Below, piece by piece: positions 9,729-20,678 of a DNA stretch of 64,000 nt (positions are counted from its first letter, which is position 1; each line of letters starts with the position of its first letter). The position numbers and the translations under genes are program-made. The notes under the pieces were generated by a model. That model worked only from the letters and a program-made list of their open reading frames with translations, did no database searches and had not been told where the DNA came from. This DNA is from Rhizopus sp. PT2906 (taxonomy: Eukaryota; Mucoromycota; Mucoromycetes; Mucorales; Rhizopodaceae), in the NCBI GenBank assembly GCA_025529335.1, contig JAMYHX010000010.1, positions 186,001 to 250,000 on the forward strand. The letters are read 5' to 3'.

Positions 9729-10477
9729 TTAGATACCAATCTTTAGCCTTCTTGCATTCGGCGATGGCCATGATAGTGCGTCGATAGGCATATATTGTTT
9801 ACTATAAGATGACTGAGTAGTAGGTATGTACTTGTTATAAGAGGATGCATGTGTAGTTGAATGATATTGCGTTTCTATGTTTTGTGGTATAATTGAATGC
9901 TCCTGTTGCTCAAACTCTATTAACACTTTCTCCATTATTTGATCTATGAGCTGACTCTGTTGACAACCGTGTGCAGGCTGGTATTTAGTCTTTAGTTCCT
10001 TTAATTCATTCTCGTGCTGTGCCCTGATCTCATTTAGCTCTCTTTCATGCCTTGAAGACAGCTCATTCAGGTCCCTTTGATGTATCAGCTTCAACTGATC
10101 AGCTTTGGATGTTAATTCAATTAGCTTTTCTTGCTTTTCTTTTATTCGACGCTGTATTGACCGTAGCTGTCGCTGGTAACTTTCTTCCTGTTGGTTCAGT
10201 TTAATCATTAGTTGGTGAATCATGTTGCTATGGTAATTGGGTTCTTTTAAACTTAAAGATTGAATCATATCCTCGGTCTTATTTGATACCATGGCTCTTA
10301 ATCTATTAATTTCTATTGTTTGTTGTTCAATGATGATGTTTGTCCTCTCATTCTATTTCTGTGAATGAATATTTGTCCTCCTTTGATTTTGATCTTTTTC
10401 AATTCAATTACCTCTTCTCTCAAAGCATCAAGTGTTTCCTTTAGTCGTACTATGGGTGATTTATTATTTACAGGCAT
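9729..10477 (-). CDS. Coiled-coil protein, function unknown
   Basis: Two exons (10412-10477 and 9729-10352) separated by a 59-nt intron give about 229 residues. The N-terminus is MPVNNKSPIVRLKETLDALR. Most of the chain, about residues 10-150, is a heptad-rich coiled coil with repeated Glu/Leu/Lys/Gln runs, including an HERELNEIRAQHENELKEL segment. The C-terminus is less charged and Tyr/Ser/Thr-rich. The start is chosen because it gives a continuous frame across a phase-0 junction. No family was recognised; a structural, motor-adaptor or trafficking scaffold is possible. Confidence 0.6.
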
Positions 10478-10613
10478 CTCTTTTTATCTTCCTTTGTTTG
10501 AATAACAAGGCATAAAAAGGAGAGAAAACAAAGAGTATTTATATGTAGAACAAATGTTTTGTTGACATTATCAAAAATGGAAAGTATGACAGCATGGATT
10601 TTTTATTTTTATT

Positions 10614-12011
10614 TCAATGACTGGAATGTTCCTCTTGTTTCAATTTTTCCATGGCACCTTTATGACCTAATATGGCTGACCTCTGAAACCACAACTGAGG
10701 ATCCTCTTCTTCGACAGTACCTATACCCTTTTCAATATAGATACCAACCAAGTAATAAGCTTTAGCCAAAGTCCATCTGTCAATATTAGCGGTTGATACA
10801 GCCTTTCTTGCCCAGAGATAGGCCTGTCGATCAGATTGCTCCAATATGTTACTTGATCCAGTCAAATACCAGCAGGATAATGCCAGCGCACCTTCTGCGC
10901 TTCCTCTTTCCGCCGCTCTAGAATACCAATATATTGACTTGGCCTCGTCTACTTGCTGAACCAGTTTACCCGTTTCGTACAATTCACCCAGCTTGGCTTG
11001 GCTTGGCAAATAGTTCAACTTGGCAGCTTGGTGTAAGAGCTCCAGTGCATAGCCCGTGTCGCATATAAGATGATCACTGAATTCATTTGATATGATCAAA
11101 AGGGCGAGTGCATGAAGTGGATGAGGTGTTGTCTCTGTCGCCAGCGATACTGCTCTTTGTAATTGTGCGATACCTTCCCTGACGTTGACCACTTGTTGAT
11201 AGTATCCCTTCAACAGAATGATTGACAATTTATACATTGCTGCCACATGTGATAAAGTGGCTGCTCTGCGATAAAATGATACTGCTCTAGTATAGTCTCT
11301 CCTTGTACCAATACCTAATTCATAGCATACACCTACTCTATAATTTGATTCTGGGTCATTCTGCTTTGATCCCTGGAGGTAAAGTAAGAACGCTCTTTCT
11401 CTATCGCATGGTAAACCCAAACCACCGACACCAAAGCACGAAGCCAGTAACTTTTGGGCTTCTGTTACTCTTAAGACGCCAGTGGATAATTCCTTTAATA
11501 ACTTTTGAGTTTCCAGTTGAATCGTCTGATGTAGCTCCTTATTGTCTGTCTTGGTTGCCATGAGTGTCTTGCAGAGACTGAGCTGTCTTGATGGATCTCT
11601 AATTGATCTCGCTCTTTTGAACAAATAATGCACTTGTGTTACGTTTTCCGGAATTGGCCAAGGTCGGTCATGATGGATACTAAGTAAAGAGATCGTACTG
11701 GCAGCTGGTGATGAATAAAGTGGTTTCATAGACTGCCTTTCCTTTGATACGGCGTGTTTATACACTCCCGAATATTCATCAAAGTACAAAGGTTGTTGTT
11801 GGTTTCTTTTTCTTTGGTCTTGAATAAACATCCGGTCACGATGGTATTCATATTCCTGCATTATCTTTTCTTCATTTTCTTCAATAAATGACCGTCTATC
11901 CACCGATAATTGATCCATCATCATGTAATAAAGAGAAGGAAAAGAAAGAGAAAATACGCCGATAAGTTGCTCTTGTTTTGCTGCTTTACATATTCTTTGG
12001 TTAAAATACAA
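10614..12011 (-). CDS. Sel1-repeat protein, Skt5/Chs4-like
   Basis: An intronless frame of up to 465 residues. The C-terminal two-thirds (about 160-460) consists of Sel1-like TPR repeats with the typical A-x-x-x-L-G-x-x-Y/E-x-G pattern, for example SQAKLGELYETGK, SYRRAATLSHVAAMYKLS-like units and KAYYLVGIYIEKGIGT. In fungi this architecture is typical of chitin synthase regulators (Skt5/Chs4), which bring chitin synthase to growth sites, but other Sel1 proteins exist. No C-terminal CaaX prenylation motif is visible (it ends EEHSSH), unlike many Skt5 proteins. The likely start is one of the three Met codons at residues 30-32 (near 11924), which removes an unusual hydrophobic leader. Confidence 0.65.
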   Translation of the reverse strand: MYFNQRICKAAKQEQLIGVFSLSFPSLYYMMMDQLSVDRRSFIEENEEKIMQEYEYHRDRMFIQDQRKRNQQQPLYFDEYSGVYKHAVSKERQSMKPLYSSPAASTISLLSIHHDRPWPIPENVTQVHYLFKRARSIRDPSRQLSLCKTLMATKTDNKELHQTIQLETQKLLKELSTGVLRVTEAQKLLASCFGVGGLGLPCDRERAFLLYLQGSKQNDPESNYRVGVCYELGIGTRRDYTRAVSFYRRAATLSHVAAMYKLSIILLKGYYQQVVNVREGIAQLQRAVSLATETTPHPLHALALLIISNEFSDHLICDTGYALELLHQAAKLNYLPSQAKLGELYETGKLVQQVDEAKSIYWYSRAAERGSAEGALALSCWYLTGSSNILEQSDRQAYLWARKAVSTANIDRWTLAKAYYLVGIYIEKGIGTVEEEDPQLWFQRSAILGHKGAMEKLKQEEHSSH

Positions 12012-12639
12012 ATTGAAGTGAAAACGGAAATGACCGGAAAGTTAAAGTGCTTTCAAAGTTCAAGCGCATGTGAAGTCGCATTTTTTTAGACCAATCAATT
12101 TTAGTCTTTTTGGGACGAACTGACCTTCCTAGTTTAGACGAATGTCGTCTTTTTCGAGACGCGCTTTATTTATTTTTTTGAGACTTGTTAAGCAAATATA
12201 TGGGAAACACACCATGCACGAAAAGATTCACGACAAAGTGGCTAATGTTACGAGGCATTACCTGTGACATCATTTTACAACTTCGTACTATCATAGCCTC
12301 TATACAACCTAAGGCTGACCAGTGGGATATTCATTAATGTAAAATACACATTGAACTTATCATAAATGGTCATTATTGATAGAACTGTTGACAAAAATTT
12401 AAATGCATCAATAACAACTTTTTTTTTTTCATCACTTTCTTCTTGAAACGAGACGATTCAAGACGGATAGCTTTATAAACTCATATGTAGCTTGGCGCTA
12501 CACATTCAAAGCTTTTGTTGACTTTATCATAGGTAACGGGTAGAGGTAGCGCCCGTAGAATTAGTCTGACGTCTGGTGCATGTAGTGTTTCCCTATTTAC
12601 AGGCGTTCCAAAACGTATTTAAAATTTGAAGGATGAGGG
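12012..12639. other. Intergenic, nothing recognised
   Basis: AT-rich DNA upstream of the Sel1-repeat gene. I see no coding region and no clear repeat. The part nearest 12600 may still belong to the degraded element next to it. Confidence 0.4.
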
Positions 12640-13238
12640 CTACGCCATGATAGACTATGCCAGGAAATCTCCAACTGCTAAAAACGACCACGCCAATCGA
12701 ATTATTCTTTTACAAGCAATGTGCAACAGGCTAAAAGAAAGGCCAGTATCCAGAAAAGTCCTAACAATGGGTCCCCTTCCAGGGCTACAGGGGATTTAAG
12801 TCAAGTGCCTTTTGCTTGTTGTACATGTCTGCAATAGCTTTGACATAGGCGAGGACTGACTCTCTGCCTAGAGCAATAGAGGTACCATCTGGATTACTTC
12901 TAAGCTTTCGACCTCGCTTCATGACATATTCTGCAAGGAAATAGCTAAGCTTTTCGTCAGTGACGATCTCTCAATTATCACATTTTTGTTCAAGACACCA
13001 TTTCTATGTTTAAACAACATAGTTAGATTTTCAAACCTTTTCTTTATTATTATTTCTAAGACTACCTTCCACTCATCTTGATTGGCTGAATATGCCTTAA
13101 TAGTGTTCACACAGGTCGATAAGTTATATTTTGAGCAATGATCGTTTGGTTATTATAGTACATAGCTGAATTGTTGTCAATCATGCGATGAATACCTTCA
13201 TCATTCACAGTAAGACGATTGTTCATTTGGTTATTCAT
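12640..13238 (-). pseudogene. Decayed Crypton/Ndc10-like tyrosine-recombinase ORF
   Basis: Minus-strand pieces in shifting frames form a recognisable order. The start is at 13238 (MNNQMNNRLTVNDEG), then a frameshift, then NTIKAYSANQDEWK, then DEKLSYFLAEYVMKRGRKLR and SVLAYVKAIADMYNKQKAL, and after another frame change SPGRGPIVRTFLD. The blocks resemble the N-terminal, DNA-binding part of Ndc10/GCR1-related tyrosine recombinases carried by Crypton-type transposons, a family present in many copies in Mucorales as I recall it. Several frameshifts and a stop make it non-functional. The catalytic C-terminal part was not found. Family assignment is from memory of motif style and should be tested by search. 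Confidence 0.5.
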
Positions 13239-14179
13239 GTTAAACTAGAATATCAGTACATTGCTTAGAAATACTAAAAAGAGAAAACATAGAATAAGGA
13301 TAGAATTTAGAGTAGTTTCGAAGTGTATCTCTTTTATAGCTTTTGAATCCTTGGCGCTTTGGTTTTGATAATTACTATGTTAAGAAAATAATCTGGATCT
13401 TGGCATAAGAGACATCATCTTACTGAATAAACTGTCTTCTAAATGCCTTGAATTACGGATGAGTCTTTGTAGGTTATTATTATTACTATGGTAAATTTTT
13501 TATTTTTAGGCTAACAGACTAAAAAATACTTTTTTGACAGGTATTTTTTTGGGTATTTTCCCCGCATTTTAGATTTCAAATGATGATTGGATAGCTGGGA
13601 TTAGTTTTTATACCCCTCTCTCTTTCTCATCTATGTGGCCCCTCTTCAATAAATCAGGATTCATGCGTAAAGATAAACATTAATAAATTTATTATATATG
13701 GCAATAATCAACAACTTGGCTGAGGAAAGAAGATAAAGTCAATGGTGCTGATATAAGGCTACACAGGAACAGGAGCATGTTTAGCGTATGTTGCTCTTTT
13801 TTTTAATGATCTCTGCTCTGACTGTCCAATTTCTGGATTTGGCGCTCTCAAAGCTTTCTTTGATCGTTTCAAACAGCATTCCTTTGATCAATGACAATAA
13901 CAAAGAAAAGTATTAAACGAATCGTTTATGCGAAAGTCGGCGAATCTATTTCTATGAACTGAGTTATTTTTTTTCTGAGTAAGCATAAAAAGGACGTCTA
14001 CATCACCAAGGAAAAAAAAAGTGTGCGTGTGCGTGTGTGTGAGTCAAGGAAGCATATGAAAATTTATTATGTCTTTTTAAGTTGTATATAAGCGAATTTT
14101 AATTTTCATCTCTTTCTTTTTCATTTTCTTTTTTTTTTCTCTTTCTTTCTTTTTTTATTTATTTACTTTTAAACCAAAT
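13239..14179. other. Intergenic and upstream region of SFC1
   Basis: No coding region was seen. A GTGTGCGTGTGC-type microsatellite lies near 14020-14042. A long pyrimidine tract (about 14105-14160) directly precedes the SFC1 start, as in several other genes of this window. Confidence 0.45.
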
Positions 14180-15424
14180 ATGAGCAGAAACGGCGATAGT
14201 AAACAAAAGACACCTCTTTTAACGCACTTGGTTGCTGGTGGTGCTGCTGGTTTTATGGAAGCATGTACTTGTCATCCACTCGATACGATTAAAGTCAGAA
14301 TGCAATTAGCTAAAAATGCTGCTAGAGGAGCTAGTGTACGTTATCCATATACATATATACATCACAAAGATACTCATCTATATTCTCCAGGGCAAACCAT
14401 TGGGCTTTATTGGTGTAGGTGTCAAAATCGTCAAGACAGAATCATTTTGGGCTTTGTATAAAGGTTTGGGTGCTGTTGTCGCTGGTATTGTACCCAAGAT
14501 GGCCATCCGTTTTTCTTCCTTTGAACTTTACAAGTCTTGGATGGCTGATGCTGAAGGAAAGGTTAGTACTACAGCTGTGTTCTTTGGTAAGTAAGACATT
14601 GTGCATAATAGAAAACGTGATGATTTACTTTATCTTAGCCGGTCTTGCTGCTGGTACAACTGAAGCTATCTTGGTTGTCTCTCCTATGGATTTAATCAAG
14701 ATCCGTCTTCAGGTAATAATGATTTTTTCCCATCCATAAACAAATGAGTAAGTATAAATCATTTTCTTCCAACAGGCTCAACGTCATTCCATGGCTGATC
14801 CTATGGATATTCCCAAGTATCGTAATGCACCTCACGCCGCCTATACCATTATCCGTGAAGAGGGTGTTCGTGCTTTGTATAAGGGTGTCACCTTGACTGC
14901 GTTGAGACAAGGTATGGAAATATGAATTAAATTTAATATAAACTCACACAATGATCATTAGCTACAAACCAAGCTGCCAACTTTACTGCTTATCAAGAAT
15001 TCAAAAGGATGGCTAGAAACTATCAAAACTTGGATGAACTTCCTTCTTATCAACACTTGATCCTTGGTGGTATCTCTGGTGCAATGGGTAGGGTCACATG
15101 TACCACTTGATCGACATAAATTCTCACGAGTAATAATTAGGCCCTCTTTCTAACGCACCTATCGATACTATCAAGACACGTATTCAAAAATCAAGCTCAA
15201 CTGGTTCAGGTTGGGAAAGATTCAAGGTGGTTACAATGGAGATTTGGCAAAAGGAAGGATTTAGAGCATTCTATAAGGGTTTGACACCTCGTGTATTGAG
15301 AGTAGCACCTGGTCAAGCCGTTACCTTTATGGTTTATGAAAAGGTCAAGTCATGGCTTGATATCTTTCAAGCTAAGGTTGAAAACGGTGAAGTTACTTCA
15401 CTTGTCTCTTCTCCTCAAAAATAA
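14180..15424 (+). CDS. SFC1: Mitochondrial succinate-fumarate carrier
   Basis: Six exons (14180-14335, 14391-14586, 14639-14712, 14776-14911, 14962-15087, 15141-15424) give 323 residues, the usual length. The product has three mitochondrial-carrier repeats, each with a PxDxxKxR-type signature: HPLDTIKVRMQ, SPMDLIKIRLQ and APIDTIKTRIQ. Landmarks close to yeast Sfc1/Acr1 include ALYKGLGAVV, PKMAIRFSSFE, LRQATNQAANF and LRVAPGQAVTF. In yeast it exchanges cytosolic succinate for mitochondrial fumarate during growth on C2 compounds and is needed for gluconeogenesis. The strong similarity across all three repeats makes this a confident call. Confidence 0.93.
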
Positions 15425-16960
15425 CGTATATAGATTCCTCCTTATTTTAGATCAACGATTTGTTATTATTCATCTTGTATTAAAGTTACACACTCCGATA
15501 AAAGAAAATGAAGTAACCCCACATTTAATCTTTTTTTTGCTGCTAAAGGCCGTGGCATGTGAAATCATATTGTCGGGCTGCAATGATGACATATTTAGCT
15601 TGTATTTGACCTTTGATAAATGTGAGTGTCATTTGAATTATACATTCAAAACTAGGTATACATTTGAAGGAATTTTTTGTTTGTTTGTTCCTAGATAAAA
15701 TCTCTATTGAAATAAACCATAATATGTATTTTAAGCTAGACATTGCTCTTTTGTATCTGCCCTTTCTCAAAAATGTCAAGTGATATATAATATATCAATA
15801 GTTATTACAGATATAATAGAAAGTAACTGTAACATGTACAAAGATAAGACAGTGCATTTATACAAACTTGTTCATGATATTTGGTTCTATTTGTTGTTGC
15901 ACTACATCCACTTTATCTTTCAATATGAACTCATGTTATCATAATCTGATAAATAGTCAGCCATTGTGAAAGATGATGATTTAAAATTGTTTATGGCATT
16001 ATATTGTCGATTTTGGCCTTGATAATGCTCAACTGATGGCTCGCTCTGAATATTTCTGACCCTCGGCTGCAAATGGCGTCCCTATCTCGAATAGTTTAGA
16101 AGTAATTAACGATATTTAAGCTTGTATATGTGAAGTTTAATTTTCCCTTTCTCTTTATAAGGGATCTACATCTGAAAGTGTTTATTCAGATTGAAGTATT
16201 AGAATTTAGATCTTTGTAGAGGTTTACTTCTACAGTTCAAATATTGGAGCAGCTACGAATTATTAAGCAACTGCCCTCTTTCGTATATGCTGACCTTGTT
16301 ATTGAAAGGCAGGCTATCAATTACTATTATCTCCAGATTTTCATTTTTTCTTCATATTTTACGAATAAGTCCTTTAAATGAAATAGAAACGTTTTATTAC
16401 TTTAAAGCTTGCCCTAAAGGACTGAAATAACTTTTATTCAGGCATGATTTCTCACATTCCTTCCATTACTCTAATTGACATTTGTTTATCTGCATACAGC
16501 TGAGATTCTTTAAGTCTTTTTGCTGAAAATGTCCCATCTTCTAAATTTAGACAGTTTGTACCACGTCCATATACAGTTATGGTCTATTTGTTGCATTTCC
16601 TCCATGAAAAACATAGATAATTAAACAGTTTAAAATGGTTTTATATTCTAACTTTTATGTTAAATACAGCTATTGCATTAGCTTTTTTGAACAAAAAGAC
16701 GTTTATAGTGTAAATTAAGTTTTTATACATAAAAATAAAGAATTTAGAAAAAAGAAAGTATATCAAACAAAAACTAACTTTATTTATCTGAAGTGTCGTT
16801 TAAAATCTTTCTGGCGCTTTTTTATAAAGAATTCATAGAGTTATTTGCGTTCAAAGCTCAGTTCTAAAGACGTCTTTTCAAGGGCACGTGCAAATCACGC
16901 GATTTTCACGTGATTTTTTAATTTGATGTATAAAACCTACTGTGCCTCAAAAGCATGTCA
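15425..16960. other. 1.5-kb intergenic region, no gene seen
   Basis: The DNA between SFC1 and the tRNA is AT-rich with stops in all frames. Short frames at 15336-15698 (plus) and 15543-15779 (minus) have no protein-like features. The stretch 16880-16915 just upstream of the tRNA contains a CACGTG-type E-box and a further TCACGTGA. Confidence 0.45.
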
Positions 16961-17033
16961 GCCCGGTTAGCTCAGTTGGAAGAGCGTCAGACTTTTAATC
17001 TGAATGTCGGGGGTTCGAGCCCCCCATCGGGCG
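16961..17033 (+). tRNA. tRNA-Lys (anticodon TTT), intronless
   Basis: A full cloverleaf can be drawn. The acceptor stem is GCCCGGT with ATCGGGC (one G-T pair). The anticodon stem TCAGA/TCTGA encloses the loop CTTTTAA with anticodon TTT at 16994-16996. The T stem is GGGGG/CCCCC with loop TTCGAGC, and the discriminator base is G. The internal A box (TAGCTCAGTTGG) and B box (GGTTCGAGCCC) for RNA polymerase III are intact. There is no intron in the anticodon loop. Confidence 0.97.
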
Positions 17034-17220
17034 TATCACATTGCCCTCGAAGCTTTGTTTTTGTTTTTCCGTATTTAATCGGAGTTTGTTTTGATGACGA
17101 CAGCTGCGGAGTTGAACCTCTTGAAGCATGAGAACAGTCTCAAAGCAGTCATATTATTTCTTTTTTTCAAGATTTTTTTGTCATCTTCAGTTACTATACT
17201 TCTATTTTTCACGTATACAA

Positions 17221-19641
17221 ATGGAAGTTCATCGGTGCCGTTTCGTTGAATATCAGCCAGCAGCTATTAATGCGCTCGATTTCACACCGTCAACAGTAAA
17301 GCGAATCAGATTGGCCGTAGGTCGAGCGAACGGCAACATTGAAATATGGGATCCTACGCATAACTATCGACTAGAAAAGACGCTTCCAGGAGGCCAAGAT
17401 CTCTCCGTTGAAAGTCTTGTTTGGGCTCACCAAAATGTTTTAACGGATATTGATGAGGATAGTACACCTGAGGAAGTAGCAAAGGAATTAGAAGAATTGT
17501 TAGAACAACCTCCACGTTTGTTTTCTTCAGGACTGAATCCATACATTACAGAATGGGATACAACAACCATGACGATCAAGGTAAAAAGCAAACAGTATCA
17601 ATGGATTCACATAACTTATGAATTTTAATAGAAAACCTGCGATTCTAATGGTGGTGCAGTGTGGTGTTTAGCTGTCAACAGTAAAGGCACGCGATTAGCA
17701 GCAGGCTGTGAAGACGGATGTATTCGTATGTTCGATATCTCAGACGGACGCCTTGAGTATTTGCGCAGCTTTGAACCACAAAAGGGTCGAGTACTATCAG
17801 TCGCATGGGCACCTAATGATGAATATATCGCCTCTGGTGGGTCAGATTCTGCTATTCGAACATGGAATCCTGCCACTGGCAAAACAATTCATCGAATGGT
17901 AGTTGACAAAAATCCAAAGGAACAGACTTTAGTGTGGGCAGTAGCTGTTGCTTTGTAAGTGATTTATATCGTATGCTTGATGTCTTGTACTTATTTTTTT
18001 GTTAGAGGAAACACAATTATTTCTGGTGATTCCAGAGGCGCAGTAACATTTTGGGATAGCAAGCTAGGAACTATGAAACAAAGCATTAGGGCACATGGCG
18101 CTGATATATTGTGTATTGCAGTGTCAAAAGACGGCAAGCAAGTATTCACAGCTGGTGTTGATCGTAAGATAACAACTTTTAGACGAACGACAAAAAAATC
18201 AAAGGACAACAATGTCACTCAGTGGATAAATGTGGGCAGCCGTAGATACCATTGGCACGATATTCGGGCACTTGCTTTAGATGAAAGGCCGCACATCAAT
18301 TCAATTGTTTCAGGAGGTGTGGACGTTGAATTGGTTGCTTGTCCAGCCGCAGAATTTCCCAAGCTGATTCAAAACAGATTGCCGCCTTTTCCAGAAAAAT
18401 ACATCATCTCTTTGTCAAAATCACATCAGTTGGTCATGGCAACCTTGTTCAATTCACTGTCTATTTGGAGACTGGGTAAAGCACAAAACTTGGATTTCTC
18501 ATCAAAGACACCTGCTCTTCCAGAAATGGTTCAACCACATCAACTTGTTTTGGAACTCAAGTTAAAAGCAGACTGTAATATTACCTCAAGTGCTTTATCA
18601 GAAAACGCTCAGTGGATTGCAGTGGCTGATGTTGAACAAGTGAGACTCTTTAGAGTAGAAACGGATGTAAGTGTGGATAACGAGAGCAAAAGGACATGAT
18701 TTTAATCATGTATTTATAGGAGGAAACAGGCAAATTAGAAGTCAAGAAGCAGCGTGCGTTTGAGAAAGAGCTGAATATGTATTTGAATGAGCATGGGGCA
18801 GCAGCTGGTGCTCATCATGTCAGATTCACCCCAGGTTCAGACAAGCTGATAATTGTTACTGCTGAATCTCGCATATTGTTGGTTGACCTTACCAGTTGGA
18901 CAATTGAGAAGTATCCTGTGTTGGTTGAATTTGAACATCACAGAGGCTTGGACAGTGACGGCAACAGCGCTGACGATCATGCAGTGGCAACCGTAACATC
19001 TATTGATATTAGCTCAGATGGACAGTGGCTAGTGACTGGCGATGATAATAACCGTATTCATGTGTTTAATCTAGATAACTTTAAGGTAAGTGCATGTGAA
19101 AAATAAAGATCATAGGATTCTAAATGTATTATTCCTGCAGCATCACCTTCAGCTTCCACAAGGCAATATACCTCATACAGCCTTGTCTTTTAATCAATTC
19201 AGACCCAATGAACTTTTCGTTGCATTGGCAACCAACGCATTCTACATTTACGATGTTGAACATAAGAAGCTCACAAGTTGGTCAAATATACACAAAGACA
19301 TGTCTCATTGTAGACTTTTGGAACAAAGAGATCGTATTCGAGGCGTTGCATACAACCCAGCACATGAAAACAAGATGATCATCTACGGTAGTACCTATAT
19401 GTGTCTTGCTGACGTAGAGTATAAGCCAGTGCCAAGCAAGTTAGGTAAACGAAAACAAGAAGAAATGCCCTCTATAAAGAAAGAAGATGCACTGGCGTTC
19501 CCAATTTCTCATCAGTATCAGCAAATACTCTACTGTGGTTTCATTGCAAAGGATCAAATGGTGATGATTGAGAGACCTAAGTTCAGTGTCTTGGAAAACC
19601 TGCCACCTTCATTCTACAAAGCACATTTCGGTGGCGCTTAA
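17221..19641 (+). CDS. UTP4: U3 snoRNP protein UTP4 (cirhin), WD40
   Basis: Five exons (17221-17580, 17632-17954, 18006-18666, 18720-19085, 19141-19641) encode about 736 residues, slightly longer than the animal protein. The N-terminus MEVHRCRFVEYQPAAINALD and the run of WD40 blades (RLAVGRANGNIEIWD, RLAAGCEDGCIRMFD, YIASGGSDSAIRTWN, TIISGDSRGAVTFWD) match Utp4, a tandem-propeller member of the t-UTP/UTP-A subcomplex. That subcomplex starts 18S pre-rRNA processing in the nucleolus. An acidic insert (DIDEDSTPEEVAKELEELLE) interrupts the first propeller. I chose 17221 over an upstream in-frame ATG at 17128, whose leader is not protein-like. Confidence 0.9.
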
Positions 19642-19703
19642 TTTGTGTATTATAATAAAATATATATAGATTTTCCTTTCCTTCTCTCTCTCTCGTTCTC
19701 TTT

Positions 19704-20678
19704 TTATATATTGAGTTGTTCAATAAATGATTTATCTGCATGTTCAAATGCTGTCTTTCCTTCTGCGTCCTTTAAATCTCGGTTGCATCCCTTTTCAATC
19801 AGTAATTTGGCTACTCCCAATTGCTCTGATATACATGCTATTGTCAGATGTTTAGTAGAGTTTTTTCACAAGAAATATAAAGCGTACCTAAATGCAATGG
19901 TGTTTCTTGATCATCAGATTGAATATTAATATCTGCTCCAACATCAATTAAATGCTTGACTATATCCAAGTATCCTCTGTCAGCTGCATAATGAAGAACA
20001 GATAAACCCTAATGAATGTATTACTTTCTTTTTCTATCATTGACGTTTTTTTCATTTACATCTTCATCTTTTGCGTATAGCAAACCTTTATCTGCATTGA
20101 TTGCTGCCAGTAGGCTTTCGGCGTCATTTTGCCGAGCATATCCGAATACATCATCTGTTTCCCTGATCAAAAAATAAATTAATATTCTTCCAACATATAT
20201 CATGTGCTTTACTCTTCACTATCATAAGTCATACAACTCACAGCGGGGCCCAGTCCTGCAGAAGTCTTTATAGATTTAGTTTGATAGTTTATGAAAATGC
20301 ATTATACTCAAACCTCGTTATGAAGATCTTCAGAAGGAGTATAATCGTACAGGCCCTGGCGAGACCAACCAACGTTTAATTCTTCGACACTTTCAATGTA
20401 CTTTAACTTGGCTTCTGCTGGGCTTAAGCCTTTACATTTATTCCAGGCATCCCATTTTGCTCTTGCTACAAATTCAAATAGTGAGGGTCTTGACGTGTTG
20501 ACATCACCAACCGTAGCTTGCTTAAATAGACCGTAAAACTGGCATTTATGGTTAATTACAAAATAATGTGTATCCAAAGTAAACTCATTACGTGTAATTT
20601 CTTGTTGTCAGGTAAGCGAATGTCGTGCTCTGTTAGATAATTAGAGGCTTGTTCAAACCATTTGTCTTCTTGATTCAT
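19704..20678 (-). CDS. Acyl-CoA-binding protein with ankyrin repeats (ACBD6-like)
   Basis: Six exons give 227 residues: 20592-20678, 20314-20538, a 14-nt micro-exon at 20242-20255, 20060-20162, 19888-20008 and 19704-19837. Residues about 5-90 form an ACB domain (FYGLFKQATVGDV, FVARAKWDAWNKCKGLSPAE, KLKYIESVEEL), which binds long-chain acyl-CoA esters. After a short linker there are two or three ankyrin repeats (VLHYAADRGYLDIVKHLIDV, ETPLHLAISEQLGVAKLLIE-like). This is the ACBD6 architecture. The alternative of reading through the micro-exon's donor meets a stop, so I favour the micro-exon. Its role in lipid handling is inferred from the family. Confidence 0.8.

Noticed and set aside
16880..17033. 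tRNA-derived retroelement
   Set aside because: The tRNA has a complete cloverleaf, no A-tail or target-site duplication, and no degenerate neighbours.
17128..17220. Upstream in-frame start for UTP4
   Set aside because: The added residues are Phe/Tyr-rich leader sequence not found in the family; 17221 matches the known N-terminus.
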